Notes under the pieces: generated by a model
Databases searched by the model: none
What the model saw: only the letters and a program-made list of their open reading frames with translations
Told to the model about the DNA's origin: nothing
Position numbers and translations under genes: made by a program
Origin: Dongia deserti
Lineage (GTDB): Bacteria; Pseudomonadota; Alphaproteobacteria; Dongiales; Dongiaceae
Direction: 5' to 3'
DNA length: 64,000 bases
Assembly: GCF_003574735.1 (NCBI RefSeq)
Contig: NZ_QORW01000023.1
Location: 1-64,000, forward strand
In this document: piece after piece, positions 41,978-51,402 of the stretch
Layout of the letters: each line of letters opens with the position of its first letter
How positions within the stretch are numbered: the stretch's first letter is position 1

Positions 41978-44152
41978 TCAGACGCTCCCCAGGTCCTGGT
42001 TGGCCAGCGGAATCCTCCGGATGCGCTTACCGGTGGCGGCGAAGACCGCGTTCAGCACCGCCGGGGCTGCCACCGCGATGGTCGGCTCGCCCACGCCGCC
42101 CCAGAAACCGCCAGAGGGCATGACGATGGTCTCGACCCGCGGCATGTCGGCCATCCGCATGACGTTATAGGTATTGAAGTTCTCCTGCTCCATGCGTCCG
42201 CCCTTGACCGTGCATTCGCCATAGAGACAAGCCGAGAGTCCGTAGACGAAGGAGCCTTCGACCTGGCGCTCGATCTGAGCCGGGTTCACTACATGGCCGG
42301 GGTCCGTCGCCGCGACGATCCGATGGATCCTCAGTTGACCGTCAGAGACCGAGACCTCGGCCGCCGCGGCGACGTAGCTGCCAAAGCCCATGATCTGGGC
42401 CAGGCCGCGATGGACTCCCTGCGGTGGCGTGCTGTTCCAGCCGATACGCTCTGCCACCGCTTCGAGCACGGCCAGATGCTTCGGATGGTCCACCATCAGC
42501 TTGCGCCGGAAGGCTAGGGGATCCTGCCCGGCCGCGTGTGCCAGCTCATCCATGAAGCATTCGAGATACAGGGCATTCTGATTGAGGTTCACGCCGCGCC
42601 AGAATCCCGGCGGGACCGGTGGATTCCTCATCGCGTGATCGATCAGCAGATTCTGGATCGTGTAGCCCAACGCGTATTCGTCGCCGCCGTTGGCGAGCCC
42701 CTGGAACACGAGCGGGTCGCTGCCGTCGTCGCGCAGGCGCTGCGGCGCCGCACTGGTCAGGATGGACTGACCGGAAATGCGCATGTGGAATCCCGTCAGA
42801 CTGCCGGCCTCGTCGAGCACCCCGGTCAGCTTGCATTGCGTGGTCGGGTGGTAGAAGCCGTGCAGCATGTCCTCCTCGCGCGACCAGATCAGCTTGATTG
42901 GCGTGCCGGGCATCTGCTTGGCGATCGTCACAGCCTGGCGCACGAAATCCTGGAATCCGCCGCGCCGGCCGAAACCGCCGCCCAGATGGACCTTGTGTAC
43001 GTCGCACTGCTCGATCGGCAGCCCAGCCGCTTCGGCGGCAACTTGGAGGCTCAATCCTCCGCTCTGCGTCGGCGCCCACACGTCGCAGCGTTCGGGCGTC
43101 CAGAGCGCGGTAGCGTTCATCGGCTCCATGGTGGCGTGGTTCTGGTACGGGAACGCATAGGTGGCGGTGATCACCTTGCCGCCCTTCGCGATGACGCCGC
43201 GTGCATCGCCGATCGAGGTGCCCACGAAAACCCGCTCGTCGGACTCGAGGCCTTCGGCCAGCAGCTCCGCTATGCTGGCGCTGCTGACGCCGGTGTTCGA
43301 TCCCTCGTCCCAGGTGATAGGCAAGGCATCGAGCGCGGTCTTGGCGCGCCACCAGGTGTCGGCGACCACGGCGACCGCCGTCTCGTCCACCTGCAATACC
43401 TTGCGCACACCGGGCATGGTCTGCACGGCTGCGGCGTCGAAGCGCGCGAGCTTGCCGCCGAATACCGGGCAGGCGCGGATCGCGGCGTTCAGCATGCCTG
43501 GCTGGACCAGGTCGATGCCGTATTTCTGCTTGCCAGTCAGCTTGTCGGCGGTATCGAGCCGATGCAGCGGCTGGCCGGCGATGTTCCAGTCCTTCGGATC
43601 CTTGAGCTTGACTTCGCTAGGCGGCGTCTGGCGCGCGGCGGCGTCCGCCACCTTGCCGTAAGTCGTGGTGCGCCCGCTCGGCTGGTGCGTAATGACGCTG
43701 TTGGCGGCCCTGCATTCGCGGGCCGGCACGCCCCATTGCTCGGCGGCAGCAGCGATCAGCATCTCGCGCGCGGCGGCTCCTCCCTGGCGCACATATTCGT
43801 GCGACCGGCGGATCGCTCGGCTGCCCGTTGTCGTGAAGTCACCCCACACCTCATTGCGGGCTAGATTCTGCCCCGGCGACGGATATTCGGTCGTGACCTT
43901 TGACCAGTCGCATTCCAGCTCTTCGGCCACCAGCTGTGCGAGGCCGGTGAGCGAGCCTTGCCCCATCTCCGAGCGCGCGATGCGGATGACAATCGTGTCG
44001 TCGGGTCTCACTACCACCCAGGCATTGACCTCGGGCGGGAGATTGCCGGCGGCCTCAGCGAACGGCACGCAAAAGCCGAGCGACAAGCCGCCGATCGTGG
44101 CGGTCGAACCAACGATGAAGTTGCGCCGGGAAAGTTTGGCGATTGCGTTCAT
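41978..44152 (-). CDS. Molybdenum hydroxylase large subunit (isoquinoline 1-oxidoreductase beta type)
   Basis: 724 residues from the ATG after GGGAGGAG. It has a twin-arginine signal (KLSRRNFIVGSTATIGGLSLG), so the enzyme is exported folded with its cofactor. The xanthine-dehydrogenase-type molybdopterin domains have VHKVHLGGGFGRRGGFQDFV (about 425-445), the repeat pair typical of IorB and the catalytic Glu near the end in GGVGEPTIAVAAPAV. The electron path should go through the neighbouring 2Fe-2S subunit to a cytochrome c. A cytochrome gene, which often accompanies such pairs, is not seen. Substrate may be an aldehyde or N-heterocycle. Confidence 0.92.
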   Translation of the reverse strand: MNAIAKLSRRNFIVGSTATIGGLSLGFCVPFAEAAGNLPPEVNAWVVVRPDDTIVIRIARSEMGQGSLTGLAQLVAEELECDWSKVTTEYPSPGQNLARNEVWGDFTTTGSRAIRRSHEYVRQGGAAAREMLIAAAAEQWGVPARECRAANSVITHQPSGRTTTYGKVADAAARQTPPSEVKLKDPKDWNIAGQPLHRLDTADKLTGKQKYGIDLVQPGMLNAAIRACPVFGGKLARFDAAAVQTMPGVRKVLQVDETAVAVVADTWWRAKTALDALPITWDEGSNTGVSSASIAELLAEGLESDERVFVGTSIGDARGVIAKGGKVITATYAFPYQNHATMEPMNATALWTPERCDVWAPTQSGGLSLQVAAEAAGLPIEQCDVHKVHLGGGFGRRGGFQDFVRQAVTIAKQMPGTPIKLIWSREEDMLHGFYHPTTQCKLTGVLDEAGSLTGFHMRISGQSILTSAAPQRLRDDGSDPLVFQGLANGGDEYALGYTIQNLLIDHAMRNPPVPPGFWRGVNLNQNALYLECFMDELAHAAGQDPLAFRRKLMVDHPKHLAVLEAVAERIGWNSTPPQGVHRGLAQIMGFGSYVAAAAEVSVSDGQLRIHRIVAATDPGHVVNPAQIERQVEGSFVYGLSACLYGECTVKGGRMEQENFNTYNVMRMADMPRVETIVMPSGGFWGGVGEPTIAVAAPAVLNAVFAATGKRIRRIPLANQDLGSV

Positions 44153-44171
44153 GAGTGCTCCTCCCCGTGCT

Positions 44172-44624
44172 TCAGGCTTGCTCGACAGCGCGCTTGATGG
44201 CCGCGCGCACGCGGTTGTAGGTGCCGCACCGGCAGATGTTGGTGATCTCCGCGTCGATGTCGGCATCGGTCGGCGCCTTGTTCTGCGCGATGAGCGCGGC
44301 CGCCGCCATGATCATGCCGGCCTGGCAATAGCCACATTGCGGGACATCGAGTGCGAGCCACGCCTTCTGGACCGGATGATTGCCGTCCGATGATAGCCCC
44401 TCGACCGTGGTCACATTCTGGCCGGGCTCCACCGCGCTGATCGGCAATACGCACGACCGCGTGGCGGCTCCGTCGACGTGGACCGTGCAGGCGCCGCACT
44501 CCGCGACACCGCAGCCATATTTGGTGCCGGTCAGGCCCAGCTGCTCCCGGAGCACCCACAGCAAGGGGGTTTCCGGCTCGACGTCGACATCGTGGGGGAT
44601 TCCGTTGACCGTTATGCGCGCCAT
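44172..44624 (-). CDS. 2Fe-2S subunit of the molybdenum hydroxylase (IorA type)
   Basis: 150 residues; carries electrons from the molybdenum site. The N-terminal plant-type cluster motif is [11 protein letters not shown] with the later C in SCVLP, and the C-terminal cluster is CGYCQAGMI with CRCGTYNR, the standard arrangement for this family. It has no export signal of its own and should be co-exported with the Tat-dependent large subunit. It lies 19 bases upstream of the large-subunit gene in the same direction. The ATG four codons after the ribosome-site GAAGGG is used. Confidence 0.94.
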   Translation of the reverse strand: MARITVNGIPHDVDVEPETPLLWVLREQLGLTGTKYGCGVAECGACTVHVDGAATRSCVLPISAVEPGQNVTTVEGLSSDGNHPVQKAWLALDVPQCGYCQAGMIMAAAALIAQNKAPTDADIDAEITNICRCGTYNRVRAAIKRAVEQA

Positions 44625-44791
44625 GACTGACCCTTCGGTTGTGCCTGAATTGGTGGAGGCGACGCAGCGCCTCACCGCATGTGCCGGGTCAACCTAGCGG
44701 GCGAGTGTCGCGTGGATTTGCCCCGCATCGCGCTTTTTGTCGCGAGATATGCGGGGCGGTCGCGCTGGCACACTTTGATACAAATTCATCC

Positions 44792-44814
44792 CCTTCCCCC
44801 CGTGCGGGGGAAGG
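44792..44814. repeat. Intergenic hairpin, CCTTCCCCC type
   Basis: CCTTCCCCC, loop CGTGC, GGGGGAAGG: a perfect nine-base stem in the 348-base gap between the histidine kinase end and the start of the 2Fe-2S gene. TTGGATGGGGGGAAGG follows at about 44872 and may be the second arm of a larger repeat like the one at 4858. Nothing else is seen in the gap. Confidence 0.55.
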
Positions 44815-44972
44815 ATACGGAGGCTTGGCGAGCGTGTGCGACCCCCGGGTCCAAAGAGCCCAGGGCGTAGTTGGATGGGGGGAAGGCGCCGAAGGCGCGC
44901 AGCGCGCAAGCGCTGTTGGGCAGCATCGAAACGATTCGATCGCGGTGCTGCATTGGCGCTCTGGCCTTCGCC

Positions 44973-46439
44973 CTATCGCACCTTGGGTTCCTGCGGCAGG
45001 CGGATGAGGGCGCGCAGGCCGCCGCTGCGCAGGTTGGTGAGCTCGATATCACCGCCGTGGCCGCGCGCGATGGTGCGGGCGATGGAAAGGCCGAGACCGA
45101 CCCCGCCGGTGGTGCGGCTGCGCGAGCCTTCCAGGCGGAAGAAGGGGGCGAAGACGCGCTCGAACTCCTCTTCCGGAATGCCGGGGCCGCTATCCTCGAT
45201 GGAAATCTCGAACGAGTCCTTGGTGAGGGCGAGACTGACGCGCGCGCAGCCGCCATAGCGCACGGCATTCTCGATCAGGTTGCGCAGCGCGCGGCGGATC
45301 GCGGCCGGCCGGCAGCGATACGGCACCTTGCCGCTCTCCGCGAAAGTGACGTCCCAGCCGAGATCGGCGAGGTCGTTGCACACGCTTTCCGTCAGCGCCG
45401 CGAGGTCGATGACGCGGGTCGGCTCGCCGGTCGCCTCTTCCCGTGCGAAGGCGAGGGTTGCTTCGGTCATGGCCTGCATCTCGTCGAGCGTCGCCAGGAT
45501 CTTCTCGCGCATCTCGGAATCGGTGACGAACTCGGCGCGCAGGCGTAGCGAGGTGATCGGCGTGCGCAGATCGTGCCCGATGGCAGCCAGCATGCTGGTG
45601 CGGTCGGACACGAAACGGCGCAGCCGCTCCTGCATACGGTTGAAGGCCTCGGCGGTGCGGCGGATATCAATCGGCCCTTCCTCGGGCAAGCGCGCCGTGT
45701 CCTCGCCGCGGCCGAAGGCCTCGGCCGCAAAGGCGAGACGCCGCATCGGCCGCGACACACGATGCGCAACCAGCACGGCAATCATCGTCAGGACCACTGC
45801 AGTAATGGCGAGGGAAACGGTGGATTGAGAGGTCCAGATCGACCCGTAGGCCGCTTTTGCAAACGCGGCGTTCAGCCACGTTCCGTCCTGGAGCTGAACC
45901 GTCAGGCCGGAGCCGAACGTGTGATCCAGCCGCACGTAGTGGGCCACCCGGCCGAGGGACCAGTCCCGCGCCGCCAGCACGCCCCAGGTGCCCGGATCCG
46001 ACGCTTGGGCCTGCGCCGCGATCAGCGCCGGGTCGGCCGCCGATGCATGCCGTTCCGGCGTGCCGTGCGGGGCCGGTTCGGGTTCCCCATAGCGCGGCAG
46101 AGGCTGGGCGAGGCGGTGCCACGCCTCCTCCTTCCAGGCTGCTACATCATCGGGCTTCTCCTTGGTCAGCCAGAAGCGCGTGTAGGTGGTGGCAACCGCC
46201 TGCAGGATCTCTGGGTGATAGACGGCGGGCGTGGTTTCCAGCAGCTGCGCGACCGAGGCGGAGCGCACCAGGAATTCCTCCTTCGCGGCAGCACGCAGCG
46301 CATGCCCGCGCTCGTCCCAATAGACGAAAAAGCTGATGGTCTGCGAGACCACCAGCGCCAGCAGCATGAAGCCGATCAGCTGGCCGACCAGGCTCCTGGT
46401 CCAGAAGCACCGCGAAAACAGGCATCTGATGCCCATCAT
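44973..46439 (-). CDS. Sensor histidine kinase
   Basis: 488 residues. Two membrane helices (about 15-38 and 225-245) frame a periplasmic sensor of about 185 residues with a Pro/Glu-rich insert. A HAMP domain follows (SRPMRRLAFAAEAFGRGED), then the phospho-His box GHDLRTPIT, the N-box NLIENAVRYG and the ATP boxes DSGPGIP and GVGLGLSIA, typical of EnvZ/OmpR-type kinases. Its ATG overlaps the stop of the response-regulator gene (ATGA). The signal is not evident. Confidence 0.95.
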   Translation of the reverse strand: MMGIRCLFSRCFWTRSLVGQLIGFMLLALVVSQTISFFVYWDERGHALRAAAKEEFLVRSASVAQLLETTPAVYHPEILQAVATTYTRFWLTKEKPDDVAAWKEEAWHRLAQPLPRYGEPEPAPHGTPERHASAADPALIAAQAQASDPGTWGVLAARDWSLGRVAHYVRLDHTFGSGLTVQLQDGTWLNAAFAKAAYGSIWTSQSTVSLAITAVVLTMIAVLVAHRVSRPMRRLAFAAEAFGRGEDTARLPEEGPIDIRRTAEAFNRMQERLRRFVSDRTSMLAAIGHDLRTPITSLRLRAEFVTDSEMREKILATLDEMQAMTEATLAFAREEATGEPTRVIDLAALTESVCNDLADLGWDVTFAESGKVPYRCRPAAIRRALRNLIENAVRYGGCARVSLALTKDSFEISIEDSGPGIPEEEFERVFAPFFRLEGSRSRTTGGVGLGLSIARTIARGHGGDIELTNLRSGGLRALIRLPQEPKVR

Positions 46440-47155
46440 GCCGGCGTTACCTCGGCGGTAAAGCTGTAGCCGCCGCCCCAATGCGTCTTGATCAGCGAGG
46501 GATTGCGAGGATCGAGCTCGATTTTCTTGCGCAGCCGGCTGACCTGGTTGTCGATGGAGCGGTCATAGACGTCCGCCGCGCGCCCGACGGTGAGGTCCAG
46601 CAGCTGATCGCGCGTCAGCACCAGGCCCGGCCGCTCGACCAGCACGCACAGCAGGCGATATTCCGCCGTGCTCAGCGGCACCGCGACGCCATCGGCGCCG
46701 ATCAGCTCGCGCCGGCCGACATCGAGCGTCCAGCGATCGAAGCGCACCGCCTTGTTGCGCTGGGCGGAGCGCTGCGGCGGCAGGCTGTTGGCGCGGCGCA
46801 GCACCGCCTTGATGCGCGCCAGCAATTCACGGGGATTGAACGGCTTTGTCACATAATCATCTGCGCCGATCTCGAGGCCGATGATGCGGTCGGTCTCTTC
46901 CGCCGCTGCCGTCAGGAGGATGACAGGCAGGTTGCTGGTCGCGCGCAGATACCGGCAGACGGAGAGGCCGTCTTCGCCCGGCATCATGACATCGAGCACG
47001 ACCAGGTCCGGCGCGCTGCGCTGGAGCAGATGACGCAGGCTGGCGGCGCTGTCGGCAGCACTGACGCGGCAGCCATGCTGCCCCAGATAACGCCCGACCA
47101 GTTCACGGATGTCCTTGTGATCGTCGACGATCGCGATGTGGGGCATGGATTCCAT
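46436..47155 (-). CDS. OmpR-family DNA-binding response regulator
   Basis: 239 residues. The receiver domain (1-120) starts MPHIAIVDDHKDI with the acidic pair, has the phospho-Asp in LVVLDVMMPGEDG and the KPF of VTKPFNPRELLAR. The C-terminal winged helix (about 140-235) has LSTAEYRLLCVLVERPG and VYDRSIDNQVSRLRKKIE. It is upstream of and coupled to the histidine kinase. The promoter should lie in 47156-47334, shared with the small divergent gene, a probable target or modulator. The ATG after GGAG (8 bases) is used; another ATG is three codons downstream. Confidence 0.95.
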   Translation of the reverse strand: MESMPHIAIVDDHKDIRELVGRYLGQHGCRVSAADSAASLRHLLQRSAPDLVVLDVMMPGEDGLSVCRYLRATSNLPVILLTAAAEETDRIIGLEIGADDYVTKPFNPRELLARIKAVLRRANSLPPQRSAQRNKAVRFDRWTLDVGRRELIGADGVAVPLSTAEYRLLCVLVERPGLVLTRDQLLDLTVGRAADVYDRSIDNQVSRLRKKIELDPRNPSLIKTHWGGGYSFTAEVTPA

Positions 47156-47334
47156 GGCTGCAGCTCCAATGCCGAATTTTTTAGCACTGCCCGAGCCCCC
47201 GCCCCAGGAGGAAAAGTGTATCAAACTTTGTCAGCCGGCGCGCCCGTGACAGGTTGCGGCTTTTGCGGGCCCCGATCGACAAAGTTCTGCTACAGGCCCC
47301 TGCCAGTCTGGCCCCGTTCTCAAGGAGACGGGTC

Positions 47335-47610
47335 ATGATGCATCTCGAAAGCTACCAGTGGGAAGACCACGTGCCACCCAAGGGCAGTTGGAAGTTCAAT
47401 CTGGCGATCGGCGTGTTGGCTTTCGGGCTGATTGCCGCGGCGCTGCCGGATACCCCTGGCGACATTGCGGCAAATCTATCAGTTTCGGCAGAGCCTGCGG
47501 CGGACATCAACGTCTCCGCTCTCGACGGACGAGCCCGGTTCACGCCAGCTTCATCCACGGGTAACGTCGGTGAGCGGGTCCAGTGCCCGAATGGCTACGC
47601 GGATTCATGA
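47335..47610 (+). CDS. Small single-pass membrane protein, divergent from the two-component system
   Basis: 91 residues. AAGGAGA seven bases before the ATG is an excellent ribosome site, so the gene is likely real. One membrane helix (FNLAIGVLAFGLIAAAL, about 20-36) is followed by a polar tail (about 55 residues) with one Cys in QCPNGYADS. No family is recognised. Its 179-base divergent gap with the response regulator makes co-regulation plausible. It overlaps the end of the convergent methyltransferase gene by six bases. Confidence 0.65.
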   Translation: MMHLESYQWEDHVPPKGSWKFNLAIGVLAFGLIAAALPDTPGDIAANLSVSAEPAADINVSALDGRARFTPASSTGNVGERVQCPNGYADS

Positions 47611-48501
47611 GGATCGGAACACATCCTTCAAGCTGGTCTTGCCGCTGCCGCGCCTTGCCGGCTGCTGCTGCGATTCATGCGGCGCCCAGCCGGTGAGGAA
47701 AAGGACCTGGAAGGTCGCGCACAGGCGGCCCTCGCGATCGGCGAAGCGGTCCTGATAGAGCGCGGCGGTGCGGGCGAAAATGGTGCGGCGGGTCGGGTGC
47801 TTCAGCCTTTCGAGCAACACGTTGGTTTCGCCCATGCCGCGGAGATCGCGAAGCAAGGCGAAGACATCGCCGTAGGTGACGGTTATCGTATCGACATCCG
47901 CCACCGGCAGCGCGAAGCCGGCGCGCTGCAACAGGCCGGCGGCATCGCGCAGATCGGCGAAGGGCGAGATCCGCGGACTGGCGCCGCCGAGCTCCGCGAG
48001 CTCCGCTTCCATGAGGCAGCTGCGCAGTTCCGTGAGCGTCCCGCTTCCAAACAGGCTGGCGAGAAACAGTCCATCCGGTTTCAGGCTGCTGCGGATCTGG
48101 ACCAGCGCGCCCGGCAGGTCGTTGACCCAGTGGAGCGCGAGATTGCTGAGGATCGCATCGAAGCATTCCGCCTTGAAGGGCAATAGCTCTTCGTCGGCGA
48201 CCAGACTCGGGCCTGCCTTCTGCAGCCCTCGTGCGTTGATGAGCGAAGCATCGGATTGGATCAGCGTCTCGATGCCGCCGCGGCCGTTCAGTGTGCGGGC
48301 CAGCAGGCCATCGCGCGCACCAAGATCCAATGTCAGCGGAAAGCTGCGTGCGATGTCGCTGAGGCGGTCGCACAGCCGCTCGCCAATTTCCTTCAACAGG
48401 AAATCATGGGCGTGCAGATCGCGCGCCGCCCGCCCCCGCCGCTCTCGCAGCAAGCGGCGATCGAAAATACGCGCCTGTTCCGGGACAGTGCTCTGAACCA
48501 T
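47605..48501 (-). CDS. BioC/NDUFAF5-like methyltransferase
   Basis: 298 residues from the ATG after GGAAGGTGGA; a longer frame upstream is not supported. It starts VFDRRLLRERRGRAA-like (here IFDRRLLRERRGRAARDLHAHDF), the hallmark of the NDUFAF5 family, then SAM motif LDLGARDGLLA, the motif-II stretch DAILSNLALHWVNDLPGAL, and a long C-terminal part with TVTYGDVFALLRDLRGMGE. In mitochondria NDUFAF5 hydroxylates a complex I Arg; bacterial relatives may do likewise, or act as BioC in biotin synthesis. No bio gene is near, and the complex I link is by homology. It is divergent from comF. Confidence 0.85.
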   Translation of the reverse strand: MVQSTVPEQARIFDRRLLRERRGRAARDLHAHDFLLKEIGERLCDRLSDIARSFPLTLDLGARDGLLARTLNGRGGIETLIQSDASLINARGLQKAGPSLVADEELLPFKAECFDAILSNLALHWVNDLPGALVQIRSSLKPDGLFLASLFGSGTLTELRSCLMEAELAELGGASPRISPFADLRDAAGLLQRAGFALPVADVDTITVTYGDVFALLRDLRGMGETNVLLERLKHPTRRTIFARTAALYQDRFADREGRLCATFQVLFLTGWAPHESQQQPARRGSGKTSLKDVFRSS

Positions 48502-48559
48502 TCCACCTTCCAGCCGCGGCCAATTGACAGGAACCGGTGCCACTCCGCAAGCTGCCGGG

Positions 48560-49309
48560 ATGGTCCTTGCTCCCGTCCTGCGCAGATCGGCCTCCTGGCT
48601 GCTGGATGCGATCCTGCCGCCGCGCTGTCTGAAATGCGGCGAGATCGTTGCGGATTCCGGCTCTCTATGCGGCCGGTGCTGGTCCGCGCTCAAGTTCCTG
48701 GGCACGCCTTGCTGCGCCTGCTGCGGCTTTCCCTTCGAGTTCGACATGGGCGAGGGCAGCCTGTGTGCCGCCTGCACCGCCAAGCGGCCGCTCTATGACC
48801 GGGCACGAGCGGCGCTCACCTATGACGACGCCAGCCGGGATTTGGTCCTGCGCTTCAAACATGCGGACCGGATCGATGGTGCCGCGACCTTCGCCGGCTG
48901 GATGGCGCGGGCTGGGGCGGACCTGGTGGCGTCGGCGGACGTTATCGCCCCGGTGCCGCTGCACCGCTGGCGGCTGGTCCGGAGGCGCTACAACCAGGCG
49001 GCCGTGCTGGCCAACGCCATCGGCGCCTTGCGAGGAAAACTTGTGGTTCCGGACCTGCTGGTCCGGCAGCGGGCGACGGCGTCCCAGGGCCATCTCGGCC
49101 GCAGCCAGCGGCAGCGCAATGTAGCCGGCGCCTTCGCCCTCCATCCGCGCCAGACGCAACGCGCGGCGGGGGTTCGGATTTTGCTGATCGATGACGTTTT
49201 GACGACCGGGGCGACGGCGGAAGCCTGCGCCAAAGCCCTACGGCTGGCAGGGGCGAGTGCCGTCGATCTGCTGGTTCTGGCGCGAGTTGTCAGGATACAG
49301 CCCACCTAG
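48560..49309 (+). CDS. ComF-family phosphoribosyltransferase-like protein
   Basis: 249 residues. A four-Cys zinc finger (CLKCGEI, CGRCW, CCACCGFPF, CAACTAKRP; about 23-80) precedes a type I phosphoribosyltransferase domain with VAPVPLHRWRLVRRRYNQA-like text (here DVIAPVPLHRWRLVRRRYNQA) and the PRPP loop LLIDDVLTTGATAEA. The family is linked to DNA uptake in competent species but is widely conserved elsewhere with unclear roles. Its start is uncertain; an upstream TTG gives 12 more residues. The comF-grxC-nitrilase order is a conserved alphaproteobacterial block. Confidence 0.92.
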   Translation: MVLAPVLRRSASWLLDAILPPRCLKCGEIVADSGSLCGRCWSALKFLGTPCCACCGFPFEFDMGEGSLCAACTAKRPLYDRARAALTYDDASRDLVLRFKHADRIDGAATFAGWMARAGADLVASADVIAPVPLHRWRLVRRRYNQAAVLANAIGALRGKLVVPDLLVRQRATASQGHLGRSQRQRNVAGAFALHPRQTQRAAGVRILLIDDVLTTGATAEACAKALRLAGASAVDLLVLARVVRIQPT

Positions 49310-49424
49310 CAAATATCGGGCAGCAACCTACTTGCAAAATGCTTGTTCACGGCCAAAAGTACTGACCTGATAGCAACTGCCGAGAGGCGTCAGATGCACG
49401 ACAGCCACGGAAGCGGACAGACGC

Positions 49425-49706
49425 ATGGCGCGCGTTGAAATCTACACCACCATGCTTTGTCCCTATTGCTGGCGTGCCAAGAAGCTGTTGGAAGAACGGG
49501 GTGTGACCTACCGAGAGGTCGATGTAATGTGCGATAGCGGCCTGCGCGCTGAAATGCGTCAGCGGGCAAGCGGCCGCACCTCCGTTCCGCAGATCTTCAT
49601 CAACGGGCAGCATGTCGGCGGTTGTGACGATCTTTACGCTCTGGATCGCGCGGGCAAGCTGAAACCCCTGCTGGACCAACCAGCGTCGGAACTGCCGGCC
49701 TCCTGA
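49425..49706 (+). CDS. grxC: Glutaredoxin 3
   Basis: 93 residues; cytosolic dithiol glutaredoxin with CPYCWRAK (active-site C-P-Y-C at about 12-15), the cis-Pro segment TSVPQIFINGQHVGGCDDLYAL for glutathione binding (about 53-74), and no extra domains. It reduces protein and small-molecule disulfides with glutathione. Spacing of 28 bases to the nitrilase gene suggests an operon. Confidence 0.97.
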   Translation: MARVEIYTTMLCPYCWRAKKLLEERGVTYREVDVMCDSGLRAEMRQRASGRTSVPQIFINGQHVGGCDDLYALDRAGKLKPLLDQPASELPAS

Positions 49707-49734
49707 TCGGCCGGCAATCTGATTGGACGAGGGC

Positions 49735-50586
49735 ATGAGCAAAGTTTTCAAGGCTGCGTGTGTTCAAATGAATTCGGCCGCGGAGATCGCGCCGAATCTC
49801 GAGAGCGCGAGCGCGTTCATTCGGGCGGCGGCGGGCGCCGGTGCGCAGCTCGTCATGACGCCGGAAAACACCACTTTGATCGAGCCGAACCGCGCGCGGC
49901 AACTCGCCAAGACGCCGGTCGAGGAGGCGCACCCTGGCATCCCGCATTTCTCCGCGTTGGCGAAGGAGCTCGGCATCTGGCTGCTGATCGGCTCGATGCC
50001 GGTGCGCGCCGACGAAAGGCGCATCGCCAACCGCAGCTTCCTGTTCGATCCGTCGGGCAGCACCGTCGCGCGCTACGACAAGATCCACATGTTCGACGTC
50101 GATCTGCCGAACGGCGAGACCTATCGCGAATCGAACGGCGTGAAGCCGGGCGAGCAGGCGGTGGTGGCGCAAACGCCCTGGGGCGCGCTCGGCCTCACCA
50201 TCTGCTATGATGTGCGCTTTGCCTATCTGCATCGGGCGCTGGCCCACGCCGGCGCGGTGATGCTGACGGTGCCGGCCGCCTTCACGGTGCCGACCGGCCA
50301 GGCGCATTGGCACGTGTTGCTGCGCGCCCGAGCGATCGAGGCCGGCTGCTTCGTGTTCGCGCCGGCGCAGACCGGGGAGCATGCGGAAGGCCGCCGCACC
50401 TATGGCCATTCGCTGATCATCTCCCCATGGGGCGAGGTGCTGGCGGATGCGGGCGACCAGCCGGGCTACATCATGGCCGACGTCGATCTCGAGCAGGTAT
50501 CGAAGGCGCGCGCCATGGTGCCGGCGCTGCGCCACGACCGGGAGTTCGAGCGGCCGCACAGTTTGATGCGGGCCGCCAGCGAATAG
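49735..50586 (+). CDS. Carbon-nitrogen hydrolase, Nit1/Nit2 type
   Basis: 283 residues. Catalytic residues of the nitrilase fold are all visible: Glu in TPENTTL (about 43), Lys in RYDKIHMFDVDLP (about 118) and Cys in TICYDVRF (about 155). This sub-branch corresponds to omega-amidase or Nit1-like deaminated-glutathione amidase, which would fit the adjacent grxC. The ATG after GAGGGC is used. It is part of the comF-grxC-nit block. Confidence 0.92.
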   Translation: MSKVFKAACVQMNSAAEIAPNLESASAFIRAAAGAGAQLVMTPENTTLIEPNRARQLAKTPVEEAHPGIPHFSALAKELGIWLLIGSMPVRADERRIANRSFLFDPSGSTVARYDKIHMFDVDLPNGETYRESNGVKPGEQAVVAQTPWGALGLTICYDVRFAYLHRALAHAGAVMLTVPAAFTVPTGQAHWHVLLRARAIEAGCFVFAPAQTGEHAEGRRTYGHSLIISPWGEVLADAGDQPGYIMADVDLEQVSKARAMVPALRHDREFERPHSLMRAASE

Positions 50587-50626
50587 CGGCCATTGCCGCA
50601 AGATTTCAGTCGCAAGGGAGGAAGAG

Positions 50627-51286
50627 ATGTCGCTACGCATCAACGATACCGCTCCGGACTTCGAGCAGGATTCGACGGCCGGAAGGATCAAGTTCCACGA
50701 CTACCTGGGTGACAGCTGGGGCATCCTGTTCTCGCACCCCAAGGACTTCACCCCGGTCTGCACCACCGAACTCGGCTACATGGCGCGCCTGAAGCCCGAG
50801 TTCGACAAGCGCAATACCAAGATCCTGGGCCTTAGCGTCGACCCCATCGGCAACCACGAGAAATGGTCCAAGGACATCGAGGAGACTCAAGGCGCCAAGG
50901 TCAACTATCCGCTGATCGGCGATTCGGACCTCAAGGTCGCGAAGCTCTATGACATGCTGCCGGCCGGTGCCGGCGACACGTCGGAAGGCCGCACGCCGGC
51001 GGACAACGCCACCGTGCGCTCGGTCTTCGTCATCGGCCCGGACAAGAAGATCAAGGCGACGCTCACGTACCCCATGAGCACCGGCCGCAACTTCGACGAG
51101 GTGCTGCGCCTCTTGGATTCCTGCCAGCTCACCGCCAAGCACACGGTCGCCACGCCGGTGAACTGGAAGCAGGGTGAAGACGTGATCATCCCGCCTTCGG
51201 TCTCCGACGACCAGGCCAAGCAGAAATTCCCCGGCGGCTGGAAGGCGCTGAAGCCCTACCTGCGCATCGTGCCGCAGCCGAGGTAA
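50627..51286 (+). CDS. 1-Cys peroxiredoxin (Prx6 type)
   Basis: 219 residues; thiol peroxidase. The peroxidatic Cys is C45 in HPKDFTPVCTTE, the Thr and Arg of the active site are in PVCTTE and NATVRSVFVI, and the long C-terminal dimer arm ends FPGGWKALKPYLRIVPQP. A second Cys (DSCQLTAKH) is not at the resolving position of 2-Cys types. AGGGAGGAAGAG precedes the ATG. A terminator follows directly, so it ends its transcript. Confidence 0.96.
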   Translation: MSLRINDTAPDFEQDSTAGRIKFHDYLGDSWGILFSHPKDFTPVCTTELGYMARLKPEFDKRNTKILGLSVDPIGNHEKWSKDIEETQGAKVNYPLIGDSDLKVAKLYDMLPAGAGDTSEGRTPADNATVRSVFVIGPDKKIKATLTYPMSTGRNFDEVLRLLDSCQLTAKHTVATPVNWKQGEDVIIPPSVSDDQAKQKFPGGWKALKPYLRIVPQPR

Positions 51287-51311
51287 CACATTTCGACTGA
51301 TCTGGTCTGTT

Positions 51312-51340
51312 GCCCCGCGGCTTCGGTCGCGGGGCTTTTA
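51312..51340 (+). terminator. Terminator after the peroxiredoxin gene
   Basis: GCCCCGCG, loop GCTTCGGT, CGCGGGGC, then TTTTATT. It begins 25 bases after the stop codon. Confidence 0.93.
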
Positions 51341-51402
51341 TTGAGCAGTTCACTGACGCGGCTCCCGGAGGAGCGGTGATCAGAGAGATTGCCGCAAGAA
51401 GC

